Source: Crotalaria pallida (lineage: Eukaryota; Streptophyta; Magnoliopsida; Fabales; Fabaceae). Taken from it: DNA of 64,000 bases. Location: contig CM075655.1 in NCBI GenBank assembly GCA_037953625.1, positions 116,319,001 to 116,383,000 of the forward strand. The letters run 5' to 3'. The first letter of the stretch is position 1. Each line of letters starts with the position of its first letter. The notes under the pieces are model-generated. The model made no database searches. It had not been told where the DNA came from and worked only from the letters and a program-made list of their open reading frames with translations. The translations under genes and the position numbers were made by a program. This document shows, piece after piece, positions 1 through 10,824 of this stretch.

Positions 1-136
1 TCGTGTAGTTAGCTAGCTTAAGTTACAGAGTCGAGTAACTGTATATTACAATATGTATAAACAGTATCTATGAGGGGAGGGAACAAAGTCAATACAAAGA
101 AACTAACAGTAAAAGAAAAACTATAAATGCAATAAC

Positions 137-2999
137 CTTTAGATGCTAATAAGTCATTGAACAATCTTCTCTTCTCATTGATCACCGGAGATATTCTTGC
201 TTCAGTTTCATGGGCAACTTGATCTGACATTGACAAGTGGGCCATGAAATTCAAAATTAAAGACAGAAAATCAACAGTACAATAGCTTTACAAGAATTAG
301 ATATATTGACCTTAATGAATTACCAAAATTGCGCATGTTCATATTTCCTGCAGAAGCACTTATTCAAGTGCATACCCAAATATTATTCACCTTATTTTAG
401 ACCACACTTATAACAGTGGAACTTATTTAAAACCCTAGAGACAACACAATTGGTAGGTTTACGGGACATAACCACCCCCCGAGCTTATTTAATAAACTCT
501 AGTTGAATCAGCCATTATTTAAGTTGTTTATCCAAATAGGTCCTAAGTGACCCAATAAAGCAAAATTGTTTGGCGAGAAATATGACAAATCCCAAAACCG
601 TCTGCATATCTAAAGAACCATAAGTCAAGACAAATTAGTGTGTTACCTAATTTTCGGGTTTTTTCAGCAAGAACACCAAGATATCGTGTAACTCTATCAA
701 GTTTTGCATTTGAATATTCTTGAAGTTCACACGCTTCTTGTCTTAACTGCAAGTAGTCTTTTCTAGCAAGCTGTGCAAAATACCTGATGTGATTGTTAAC
801 AGATGCCCAAAACAAAAATCACATGATCCACAAAGATTGACTAGAACACCAGAAATAAACAAAAGTTCAAACCAACAAAACTGGCTTGTAAGAATATACA
901 AGTATAAAAGCTATTCCATAAAAGCACATCTTCTGACCATGGCGACATGGAGATTCAACCCTAATGCATACCACAAAGTCACAAACCACCCAAACCTACT
1001 TCGAATCCAGTTCTTCTAAACTACCAAAATATGGTTTTCAATAATTTATCAATGTTCCTTTCTCCAAACCAGTTTTATATACTTAAGTTGCTTGACCTTA
1101 TATTTGTTAGCCACTTAGCCACCATATGTGTTTTAAGATATTAGGACCATATTAGTGCTATTATTAGTGGGTTTAGGCTTTGTACTAGTAGTCCTAGTAC
1201 TAGTAGTCGAAATTCTAGTATAAATAGGAGCACTAGGTTAGGGTGTTGTATCACACATTCACACTACATCTATCGATCACATTTTCAATTTGCTACCATT
1301 AACCGTCTTTCTCTTCTTTCCTTCTTCCCTAACCCATATACCTATACTTTCAACATTGAGCAAAAGTAAAATTTTATAAAGTATAATTATGATATAATAA
1401 AACAAGAAGTAGCTAGTGAGAGGAAAGTAACTCATAACCCATTCTTCCACAATTATTAAGCAAACAAAATATATACCCTACAAGTTTAATTTTGTCTTTT
1501 GTGCACTGACAAATAAACAAATTGGTCACAATTCAAATAAAAGAGAGTTTTTAGCAATGATCTGAGGAAAATGTTAGTTTTATACTAAGTATATAAATAT
1601 AAAAAAACTGAACCATTCAGAAAATCTTAAACTAGATACAGGGTGCGAGCTTAATTGAAGTGCTAAGTAAATATAAAGGAATTTAGATACTAATATAGAG
1701 TAGCAATAGATCATGTATATCTACAAGTGGAGCAAGAGATCATGTATATCTACAAGTGGACAAATAAAATATATTCTTCACTCTTAAAAATTAGCCTCAC
1801 TCATTGTTATGCACCTCACAATTCTACTATTTTCAGAATCTCTTATCAGTATTGATGGGAAAATATATTACTTTTATCTTTTTGCTTAGAGAATGCACAA
1901 ATTAGTTTGAAACAAAATTTTTCATATAATTTTTTATCATCTATTATTTATACAAGTAAATATTTTTTTAAAAAAAATTAAATACTTGGTCTTCTCACTG
2001 GCTAACATTTCTGTGACCAACTATTAATCTTATAAAATTAGGCATGTTTGTGCTTTCATAGATAAACATTTACTCTAGAATTTTGACATGTACCTAAGAC
2101 GCAAAACAACGCAGTAAACCAAGCTTATAAGGAAAGCAATTGCCATTTTCGGATCCGGAAGCTTAGGTAATGGTTATTGAACCCAATATGCTCAAGTAAC
2201 TGATGAAAGAAGTTACCAACAGAGATTATATTCTAAAAATCACTCTGATATGCCAGTTCCACTTTCATTAGAAACCTCTATAAAAGCTTTACCCTGTTGC
2301 CCTACACCACTGGCAGTGGAAACTGCTACACCTAGCTGTTCACTCTTACTCCAAAGGTATCATTGTACACAATGAGGTAAAATTTGGAAAATGGAATGTT
2401 ATTATTATCCATGCATCTCGATTTTATTTTATTTTTTGTGAAAACAAGCAAGCGCAACCCCGGGGGTTTGAACACGTGCTTGATAACACTTTATATCCCA
2501 AAGCTTGCTCTACCACTTGAGCTGGCTCTAGGGACATTTGTTTTTCAAATATGGAAATAAAAAGAATAAAATGTTAAACAAAGCAATTTCATGAATTGCA
2601 AAGGAAAGAGAACTTAAATTCAAATTCCAAAACTAAAGTTCACCGTCACTTTCCTTACCATAACAGTCTCTAAAATTCTCCAATTATATCTACTAATTCA
2701 ACACTGGGATTGAAGCGGTAACTGAAACTCTTAACCGAAACAGCTCAAAAAAAAAAGAAAGGAATCGGAGTTAAGAAAGCGTGGAAACGAAAACGCATTA
2801 CCTTGACTTTGTCGTTCAATCGCCGAACCTTGGAAGCGAGGTAGTGCGGAGGAACCGAGGACGATGACGTGGAGAATCTTCTCGCCAACGGTGCACTAGG
2901 TTTCTGATCGTCAAGCTCCGACGACAACGGCGGCGGCGATGATTTCCAAGGTTCGAAGCCGGTGACGTCCCAGCTCCAACGGTTCCTTTGCTCCGCCAT
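137..2999 (-). CDS. KAC1: KAC/KCA-type kinesin-14 (KIN14A/B-like), 5' part only
   Basis: Three coding exons are visible on the minus strand: 2802-2999, 647-770 and 137-223. Splice sites are GT-AG and the phases join without a break. The next exon lies beyond the left edge. The start is the ATG at 2999, giving MAEQRNRWSWDVTGFEPWKS. Exon 2 holds LQEYSNAKLDRVTRYLGVLA and exon 3 holds ETEARISP and NEKRRLFNDLLASKG, hallmark stretches just upstream of the motor in Arabidopsis KAC1/KAC2 (KCA1/KCA2). In that family the protein is a cytoplasmic minus-end-type kinesin that acts in actin-based chloroplast positioning rather than microtubule transport. About 136 residues are seen out of a protein normally over 1200 residues. 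Intron 1 is about 2 kb and carries a SINE and an LTR-like element. A long CT repeat lies just upstream of the ATG. Family assignment is firm; the exact paralogue is not. Confidence 0.9.
1105..1352. mobile_element. Possible small solo LTR (about 250 bp) in kinesin intron 1
   Basis: The segment starts TGTTAGCC, ends in CA, and has a TATAAATAGG box near 1219-1228 followed by a CT-rich stretch, as in short Copia-type LTRs. The flanking 5-bp sequences are ATATT and ACATT, so the target-site duplication matches only 4 of 5. It could also be a chance promoter-like sequence. Confidence 0.35.
1709..1760. repeat. Short tandem duplication, 29-bp unit
   Basis: GATCATGTATATCTACAAGT and following bases occur twice with a 29-bp offset, starting at 1709 and 1738. 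It lies in intron 1 of the kinesin gene. No function is apparent. Confidence 0.8.
2425..2535 (-). mobile_element. SINE fragment (tRNA-derived head)
   Basis: Read on the minus strand, GCTCAAGTGGTAGAGC resembles a Pol III A box, and GTGTTCAAACCC downstream resembles a B box. A T-rich tract follows on the plus strand at the tail side. It lies in kinesin intron 1. Target-site duplications were not identified, so the limits are approximate. Confidence 0.55.
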
Positions 3000-3034
3000 T
3001 GCTGCGGTTGCCGCAGAAGCAAAGCAAAGCAAAA

Positions 3035-3036
<2 letters not shown>

Positions 3037-3086
<50 letters not shown>
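3037..3086. repeat. (CT)n / (GA)n microsatellite in the kinesin 5' leader
   Basis: An uninterrupted run of about 25 CT units starts 37 bp upstream of the kinesin ATG (2999). A shorter GA-rich stretch lies near 3137-3156. On the gene strand it reads as a GA run in the leader or core promoter, where GAGA-type repeats are common in plants. Confidence 0.9.
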
Positions 3087-3088
<2 letters not shown>

Positions 3089-3205
3089 TCGAAATGAAAA
3101 CACAAAATGCAACAAAATAGTAATAAATAAATAAAAAGAGAGAGGGAGAGAGAGAGTAATAATAAAATGAAAGGAAAGGGTTAATTGCAGAGCTTTTATG
3201 GATTA

Positions 3206-3207
<2 letters not shown>

Positions 3208-3265
<58 letters not shown>
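3208..3265. repeat. (ATT)n microsatellite
   Basis: About 19 consecutive ATT units lie in the region upstream of the kinesin gene. Confidence 0.9.
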
Positions 3266-3421
3266 CGTAACATATTTTATTGTTATTACAGTGAGTGGCC
3301 TGTAATAAGCGGATGGGGTCGAGAAGAGGAGGAGAAGAATGGGATTGGTTTTTGAGCGAGCAGAAACGGTGTCGTTTTCTGCTTCTTCTATTCCGAAAAT
3401 ATACTGCAATAGATAAAACAT

Positions 3422-4199
3422 TTTAGAAAATAATTTATTAGAAAAACACTGTAACTTGTATAGTTGTATCGGATGTTCTTAAATTCTCGAGTTAATTCTT
3501 GAATTTTTTCGAATATATATTTTAATGTGAAAATATAAGTTGACATTCATGTAAACACATTTTTTATAAAAAAAATCTTACGAGTTCAAAATATTAATTT
3601 TGCCTCAGAATTTTTTTTTCATTGTTGTCTAATATTTAGGTTAAAATACATATATCATACAATATATAATAGATTTATTTTGTGTTGTTATATTATCCGC
3701 AAAATAAACTAAATGATCAATCAAAAATCATATAGTAATTGGAGCAAATATTGCCTTATAATTGTACTTTATATTTTTATTTATTTTATTATAATATTTC
3801 CATGTTTAAAAATATTTTGTGTAAAGACTTTAAGTATGTTTATATCCTAAAATATGTTATTAATTAACATCTTTGGGGAACACTTCCATATTTATGAGTC
3901 GAGTTTACGACTTACTTAGGTTTTTCGAATTTATTTGAATTTTCGCATTTGACAAGCATGATCATTTTTATTATTCTGATTTTGATTTTCTTTTAATATA
4001 ATTTTTTTCAAAATTAATTGGTCAACTTACAAAATTAATCTCCAAATAGACCTACACCACAAAAGAAGTAACATATGTCACTTGCCTATATTAATAATGG
4101 ATATGAATTAATAATGGTGAAATAGTAAAGAATGTAAGGTGATCTCAAATAATGATAGCATAACACTAAAAATATAGTTTGAGAAAACAATAATATTAT
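3422..4199. other. AT-rich intergenic DNA without recognisable gene
   Basis: No gene was found. Open frames are short and low in complexity, and no transposon ends with target-site duplications were recognised here. Confidence 0.6.
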
Positions 4200-4434
4200 G
4201 GAAGATGTTATTTGCACCCTTGTCATTACTCCATACATCCAACTTTTATAATTTTTTTACACCAAGTTTCCAATATTACCCTCTTCTAAAAAATTAAACA
4301 TTCTTTTCATTTTACTTACACCCAATACTATTAAACTTTCTATTTCCCTTTCACACCCACTTTTCATTCAAACACTAAACCTTCTTTATATTCAAACCAC
4401 TAAACCTTGAATCACTGCCTCTTCTTCTTCTTGT

Positions 4435-5577
4435 CAGGCCCGGTCCTAACATTTTATGGGTCCGGGGCGAATAAAAATTTGAGGGCCCCAAATTTATCAC
4501 AAACTTGAAAGTAATTGAAATTATAGTAACAAAAATTGAGTAGCATTTCTCCTATTTCTCAAATTACTATTCTCTCCATTTCAAAAATATAGTATTTTAA
4601 GTTTATGAATGAGTGTTAAAAAATGATTAAATGATATAAGAATAAGGAGTATTTTGATTATAATACTCTTGTATAACCATTGTTTAAAAAAGAGAAAGTG
4701 ATTAAAGGTGAAAAAAAGTGATAAATAAAAGTATAATTGGGAAAAATTGTATTAACTATATATTGTTGTAAAAAAATAATATGAAACAAAAAAAAATTAT
4801 ATAAACAATACATATGAAATGAAAAAAAATATTAATGTCCATTAATTCACAACAATACAATTAATCATATAAAGAAAAGCTTCACACGGATTTCAACAAT
4901 TATGCGAGTAGAAAAGTGTGAGGAAAAAAAAGGTTTTGGGACCACAATCACTGTAAGAGCTTGATCAACAAGTTTGGGAGACCCAAACTAAAAATATCAT
5001 ACAATAATATAATCATATTATTTTAGAAGTATCATTACATAATATTCAACTTTATCTTAAATATATTTGTTTGGGCATTAAATAATAATGAGATTAGTGA
5101 CACAATGATTTATTGCTTTGTAAAGTACTTTCAAATCTGAGGTTCAAACTTTTGTTAATAGCATGTCCCACGACTTAACCACTTGTACTAACTCTTGGAT
5201 TAAATATTAATTTATTAATGAAAAATAAAATAATATTTATCAAGTATGTGCCTACTTTTTTCCATTTATTATCAATGAACTTGATAAAACTAGAAATTTA
5301 ATTAACAACTACTTTAATTTGTTAATAAATACTCAATATATAGCACAACGACCTTAAAAAAAAAAAAAAAAAAAACATAAACATGTTGCAAGGATCGAAC
5401 TTGTGTCCTAAGATAAAATTTAGACATAAACAACCACTTACGCTACGTGTGATGATGATAAACTTTTTAAACTATTACTATATTTATATATATAAACAAA
5501 AGTAAATTTTTCAGGGGCCCCAAAAATTATGGGCCCAGGGCGGGCGCCCCTACTGCCCTGCCCCTGGCCCGGGCCTG
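4435..5577. mobile_element. Non-autonomous hAT element nested in the Mutator-like element
   Basis: The left end begins CAGGCCCGGTCC and the right end finishes GGCCCGGGCCTG, giving a perfect 9-bp terminal inverted repeat (CAGGCCCGG) and further GC-rich inverted similarity (GGGGCCCC) inside. The flanks CTTCTTGT (4427-4434) and CTTATTGT (5578-5585) are an 8-bp target-site duplication matching 7 of 8, as in hAT elements. The interior is AT-rich and has no transposase frame. Confidence 0.8.
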
Positions 5578-5809
5578 CTTATTGTTCTTCGCTGCCTCTC
5601 TTGCTCCGCATCAAAAAACAAAGGAACAAAGCCAGCATTGCAACCCCGCTGACACCTTTCTTCTTCACTTCTTCTTTCTTGTTCATCATCATTTTAATCC
5701 CAAAAACAATTAACCATCACGTGTCATACCACATAATATATATTTTCCATGCTAGAAATGATTAATATTAGAGTAGTTTCAAACTTGCAGTCCATGTCAT
5801 GCATAACGT

Positions 5810-5975
5810 CTCGTGTACGGATAGCTCGTTCGTCACTTTGACGGATGGATCATCCGTCTCGTGTACGGATAGCTCATCCATTTCTATTTATTTTGATCCC
5901 TTATCCGTTGTCATTGACGGATTGTTCATCCGTGCATTTATTACGGATTAATCATCCGATCTATGGACGGATGGG
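5810..5975. repeat. Array of palindromic ACGGAT...ATCCGT units
   Basis: Several imperfect palindromes such as GACGGATGGATCATCCGT recur with short spacers. TCTCGTGTACGGATAGCTC occurs twice. The array lies inside the Mutator-like element, right of the nested hAT. It resembles the subterminal repeats that plant DNA transposons use as transposase binding sites; that role is inferred. Confidence 0.7.
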
Positions 5976-6210
5976 CATCCAATTTGTTTATGCATCTTTC
6001 ACGAATTGACTGGGACATGAAAAGAAGAAATTACCTTTTGATTAAAAACAACACATCAACAAAATTCACGATAATGTTTTCAATGATTAAAAAGGTATGC
6101 AAGGTTTTGAGTGAACAAAGTGGTGAACAGAGTTTTTATGAATAAGAGGATATGTATGGAGAAGAAGAAGAAGTTGTGTGTAAATAGTAATATATAAAGT
6201 GTGAGTATTA

Positions 6211-6495
6211 CTCCCTCTGTTCCTTTTTATCTGTCGTTTTTTGAAGAGATTTTTTGTTTCTTTTTATCTGTCGTATTGAGAATTTCAAGAGTGTAATAAA
6301 TGTTATTTTTCATGTTTGCCCCTATTTAATATGTCTTGGTTTATGTAAGTAGTGGAGAAAAATTAATGATTATATAGAGAGAAAGGGTATAGTAGGAAAA
6401 AACATAATTAATGCATTGGAAATTTGAGTAATGATTGGATTTCTTAATGGACGTGTTTTGTTTGAAATATGACAGATAAATAGGAACGGAGAGAG
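6211..6495. mobile_element. Stowaway-like MITE
   Basis: The terminal inverted repeat is CTCCCTCTGTTCC at the left and GGAACGGAGAGAG at the right, with flanking TA on both sides and ATCTGTCGT/TGACAGAT inside. The length is 285 bp. It is nested in the Mutator-like element. The same family appears again near 38249. Confidence 0.85.
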
Positions 6496-6613
6496 TATAT
6501 ATATGGAGTAAGTTTTTAGGATTAGGGGTGTAAATAATAAATGTATGAGTGTAAAAAATTATGAAAGTTGAGTGTATGGAAAATGACAAGGGTGCACATC
6601 TCCCTAGTATTAT

Positions 6614-7448
6614 CTAACATTAATAATGTATTACGTATCTAACATGAATCATTTGGAATTGATGACGCACTGACGCACAGTTGTACACTGTAATAAACTA
6701 CTGTAGTACGTAATAATTTGTTAAATGTTCTACAAAAGCAAACAACATTCACTTAGAAGTTAAAAAATGCTTATTTCGTATACCCAAAAAAAAAATGCTT
6801 ATTTCATTAACACATTACTAGTAGTACTATATTAGAAGTAACGTATTAATTTATAACTATTTATGAATGGTGATTGGTATGAGCAACCCACTAGCTAGAC
6901 AAAGCCAGCTAACTTTCTTAGCCAGAAAAATACCCTTTCATAATCATATCACACCTCTGTCCCTAAGCATGTTTCGTGAACTACCTAAGTTCTCTATTTA
7001 AAAAAGACATCCTAATTAAACATGATTTCTTTTTTTTTAAAAAAATAGGGCTTATGTCTTTTAAGTAATTATTGCTTTTAAGTTGGTCCTTGAAAAAAAA
7101 ATCAAACAGGTCTTAAAAACCATTTTATGTTTTTAAATGGGTCCTAAAATCTTTTTTTTTTTATGTTTGATTTTTGTAATTTTTTTATTTTGAACTCGGT
7201 TATACCAAATTTACAAATTTTGATAGATAATAATTGAAAAACTTGTGAGAGAAAAACATATTAATAAAAACAAAAAAATAATAATTTAAGATTAACTTAA
7301 AATTCAACATTAGAGGACAAAAAACATTATTTCTGTAAAAGAAAAAAAAATAAATTGTCTTACTTTAACGTAATAATAACATCATATGATATGTTATAGA
7401 ATTTACAATAATATTCCCTTGGTTAATTTTTATAACTCTTTTTAAGAG
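6614..7448. other. AT-rich intergenic DNA without recognisable gene
   Basis: This is homopolymer-rich DNA between the Mutator-like element and the SINE. I see no coding potential, RNA gene or dated insertion in it. Confidence 0.6.
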
Positions 7449-7469
7449 AAAGAAATTGTTCCTTTTTAT

Positions 7470-7668
7470 CTAAGTGGATTGCTCTAGTGGAAACTGATTG
7501 GGCGTTTTGGATTTCGAGGTTAAAGGCTCGAGTCCTAGTGAGGCAACAATTTCTAGGGAGGATTCATACCGTTGAGTCAAAGACTCGCACAGTTCGCGGA
7601 TTCGAGGTGGATTAGTTGGACCACAAAAAATGCGAAGCCCAAACAACACTTGGTTTCGAGAAGAAAAA
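7470..7668 (+). mobile_element. SINE with 21-bp target-site duplication
   Basis: A tRNA-like head carries an A-box-like GCTCTAGTGGAAAC and a B-box-like GGCTCGAGTCC. An A-rich tail follows at 7660-7671. The 21-bp sequence at 7449-7469 is repeated perfectly at 7669-7689, proving retroposition. A related copy in reverse orientation lies at 25450-25679. Confidence 0.9.
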
Positions 7669-7689
7669 AAAGAAATTGTTCCTTTTTAT

Positions 7690-8082
7690 AATTTTTCCTT
7701 AAAAAAATCAAGGTGTTATTAATTGTGTTATTAACAATAATCATACCATTAACTTTTTCTATTCCTTCATTTATTTTCGCTTTTTTGTCGTAAAATTTTG
7801 TCCGAACCTTTATTTGTTATGGAAAGATGGTACAAGGTAAAAACTAAGGGAGTATGAGAAATACCCCCTCATTGTTCATCCACGAAGGATAAGCCATTGA
7901 TCCTTTTATTTATTTATTTATTTTAATTTTTTAGAGACCTCGAATTTTCACTTCTTTAAAAAAAAAAATCTTTTCATTAACCTTCGTCAATTAAATAATG
8001 ATGTGATTGACAATCTACTACGTCACACCAACCACATGACAACACTTGGCACCAATTGAGTTTTTTTAAATCGAATAAATTA
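7690..8082. other. AT-rich intergenic DNA without recognisable gene
   Basis: Nothing could be assigned here. The sequence is simple AT-rich DNA between a SINE and a Mutator-like element. Confidence 0.6.
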
Positions 8083-8091
8083 TTTAAAAAA

Positions 8092-9026
8092 GGGAATTGC
8101 TTTGGTGCCACTTTTATTTTAAAAGGCATCAATGTCATCTTATATTCTGCCAATCAAAAAATGTCATTTAGGATTTTTTTTTCACAGTTAGCGCTTGGTT
8201 GTCTGCTTACGTGTCATATAATAATATAATAAGGTTCTTTTTGCAAATTTTTAAAAATTTACTTAATTATAGTTTCAATTAAATTAACTTTTTATTTTTA
8301 ATTATTAAAAAAAATAAATTCATCCTCATCTTTTCTAATTTCTTATTTCTACGTTCATAATCATCTCCATATTCTCTGGTTTCTGGAAAAACAAACAAAA
8401 TTAAATCTTCATTTTTACCACTCCACCCAACAAGATCACAGCAACCATAGTACTCATAGTATCCATAGCACCCATATTATCACAGCATATCATTGCAGCA
8501 CGCATAATATCAACGCTGGAAAAAATGCGTTGAATTTTTTTCTTTTTATGCAACATATCTTTTCATCTATGCAAGGTCGTGTTTTGTCATCTATGATTGT
8601 TACCCTTTTTTATGCTATTTATTCACGAGTATTTGCTTGTATCGTTATTTGCTTTTTTACATCAACAAAACAAATCCTTTGATGCAATTTAGTCATGGGT
8701 ATTTTGTACTTTTGCACCAAAGATCACAATTTTTCTTCCGGCGGCGTTAGTGCTCCTGGGTTTCTCCAAGCTCTTGGGTTTCTCCACACTTCACTCTTGT
8801 GCATATTAGGATTAGGTTGAAGAAACTGATTTGTTTTGTTTTAATTTATTTTTTAATTATAACCTTGGTTAATTTAAGAGTCTAAAGTTTGCAAATATAT
8901 AGATCCTTGCCAATGACACATAGGAAATAATGACTGTGTAAAAATAACACAAATGTCAACATATAATTGGTTCAATTGGATTAATATTGATGCATTCTCT
9001 CACTAGAAGGCATGGAAGCATTCACC
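8092..9026. mobile_element. Mutator-like non-autonomous element (935 bp)
   Basis: The ends start GGGAATTGCTTTGG and, on the other strand, GGTGAATGCTTCCATG. Degenerate inverted similarity extends about 150 bp inward, including GCATCAAT and TGTCAT blocks. A 9-bp target-site duplication, TTTAAAAAA, lies at 8083-8091 and 9027-9035. No transposase was found. The duplication is low in complexity, so the boundary could shift by a base or two. Confidence 0.65.
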
Positions 9027-9035
9027 TTTAAAAAA

Positions 9036-10824
9036 ACACACATATGAAGAGAGGAAGACTAAGGGCGACAAGCCACCCTCCACCCTCTCCACCCTATCCT
9101 CCTCGACAATGGCCACGACCATCATCAAAATCACCCTCACAACAATATTTTCCACCTTTCGCAAATTTATACTTCACCACACCATTTGAAATCTACTCTC
9201 CAACACAAACCTATTTTCTACTCTCAAATCTTTATCAAACATCCCCATAACTTTTCTCTCAATCTTCTCATCCATTACCCTCGCAAATCTATTAACCATC
9301 AACAAAACAACCATTCTCCAGCCTTTACATCGCACCATTAACACCATCCAAAACACACTGAAAAAAATAGACAAGGAGGAAAGAGAGTTTCGAGAATCTT
9401 CTTCATAGACCTCTTCTTATTCATCATAGGTCGTTAAGGTGTCATCTTAATTTCACCATCATTCCGTCATTCATAACTAAAGTGCCACCAATAACAATCA
9501 TGTCTCCACTAGTGTCCTCCGTGGCTACACCATCAGATATTGCCTCCAAGAACATTAGGGCAAGCACAACCATAAATCACTGCAAGCTCAATCAGTGATG
9601 ATGGGGAGGAGCAGTAGCGTTGAAAGCTCCCCTATCCCCTGTTGTCCTTCGTCTTCCTCTCTTCATATGTTTCTTCTTCTTCTTTTTTTTTAATAAATTC
9701 AAATATTTTTTTAAAAGAAAAACACAACTAGTGCTATATATCGCCGTGTGGTTAGTGTGACATAGTAGTCCATCAACCATGTCATCCCTTAATTGATAAG
9801 GTTGACAAAAGGACACTTTTCAAAAGAAGTGAAAGTTCGGGGACTTTAACAAAAAAAAATCATTTTCATCAAACTTCTTAAATTCAAGGACTAAATACTT
9901 AAATAAACATATTATCTAATATCAAAAACAAAAACAATGACTACGCAGCAAAATCACAAAAACTCAATGTCACCACCCATAATTTAGTCCAAAAAAAAAA
10001 TCTGTTTTTTTAATCCAACAAGAAAGCCCAATATAAAAAGAGCGTAATCAAAATATTTATTTTTAATTATAGAGAAAGGACCAGAGAGATGAGAAATTAT
10101 GGGAGTAAGAGCAAAAAATAGGTAATATTATTATTATTTTTTTTAAAAAAAGCATGCATTTAAAAATGTGTCAATATCAAGCTACTAATGAGTATGTGTT
10201 ATAATAAATAATTGTTCATTGTTCACCGCCCTTAGAACGATACTTAACAAAACCGTTTTACTAGAAAGAATGGAACTTGATTTTATTTTATTTTAAATAA
10301 CGTGTGCATTCAAGTGTGTTCCTTAACTAATTCATAGCACAAGATTAATTTCTTTCATAATATAAAAAAACACCAAAATAAAATTACTTTTTAAATAGAA
10401 ATTGAACTCTTGTTAGCATATCTAAGACTTGTTTATATCCTAACTACTGCATAACATATGTTGTTGATCATACTTTAAAAATTATTTTAAGGCAGTGTTT
10501 CTTATCAATTCAGCCAATCAATTGTTGTAGATTAAGCCTAAACGTACGTATGAATTTTTTAAACCTTAATCTAAATTACGTTCGAGTGTGACAAAGTAGT
10601 GAGAGCTCACATTGGGTGCAAAAGACAATACAGTACATAATATCTAATCAGAGTTGGAATAAACCCACGATATAAGTTATTCATTATTGGCCCTGAACTT
10701 TTATTCATGCACACACGGTCCAAAATACTACAACTCAAATTATTGTACCAAAAAACAGTCTCGAAAATGGAACAGGGCATATGATTTGCCTTAGAGCTAT
10801 GTAGCTAGCTATCCACATCCATCG
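9036..10824. other. Intergenic DNA downstream of the SRO gene
   Basis: An open stretch near 9044-9250 is proline- and serine-rich and recognisably nothing. The rest is AT-rich and repetitive. The part nearest 10825 is the 3' UTR of the minus-strand SRO gene and matches the RCD1 3' UTR near 14860-14960. Confidence 0.5.

Larger units (their letters stand above)
4200..6604. mobile_element. Non-autonomous Mutator-like element (2.4 kb) with nested insertions
   Basis: The left end starts GGAAGATGTTATTTGCACCC and the right end reads GGGTGCACATCTCCC. Inverted, the ends match for roughly 65 bp, including CCCTTGTCATT and TTTTTTACAC stretches. The flanking 9-bp sequences TAATATTAT (4191-4199) and TAGTATTAT (6605-6613) match 8 of 9, as expected for a Mutator-type target-site duplication. 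No transposase frame is present. The element contains a hAT at 4435-5577, a palindromic repeat array at 5810-5975 and a Stowaway-like MITE at 6211-6495. The host element alone, without the insertions, is about 1 kb. Confidence 0.75.

Noticed and set aside
9044..9250. Proline/serine-rich short frame after the second Mutator-like element
   Set aside because: Low complexity, no conserved motif, no splice or promoter context.
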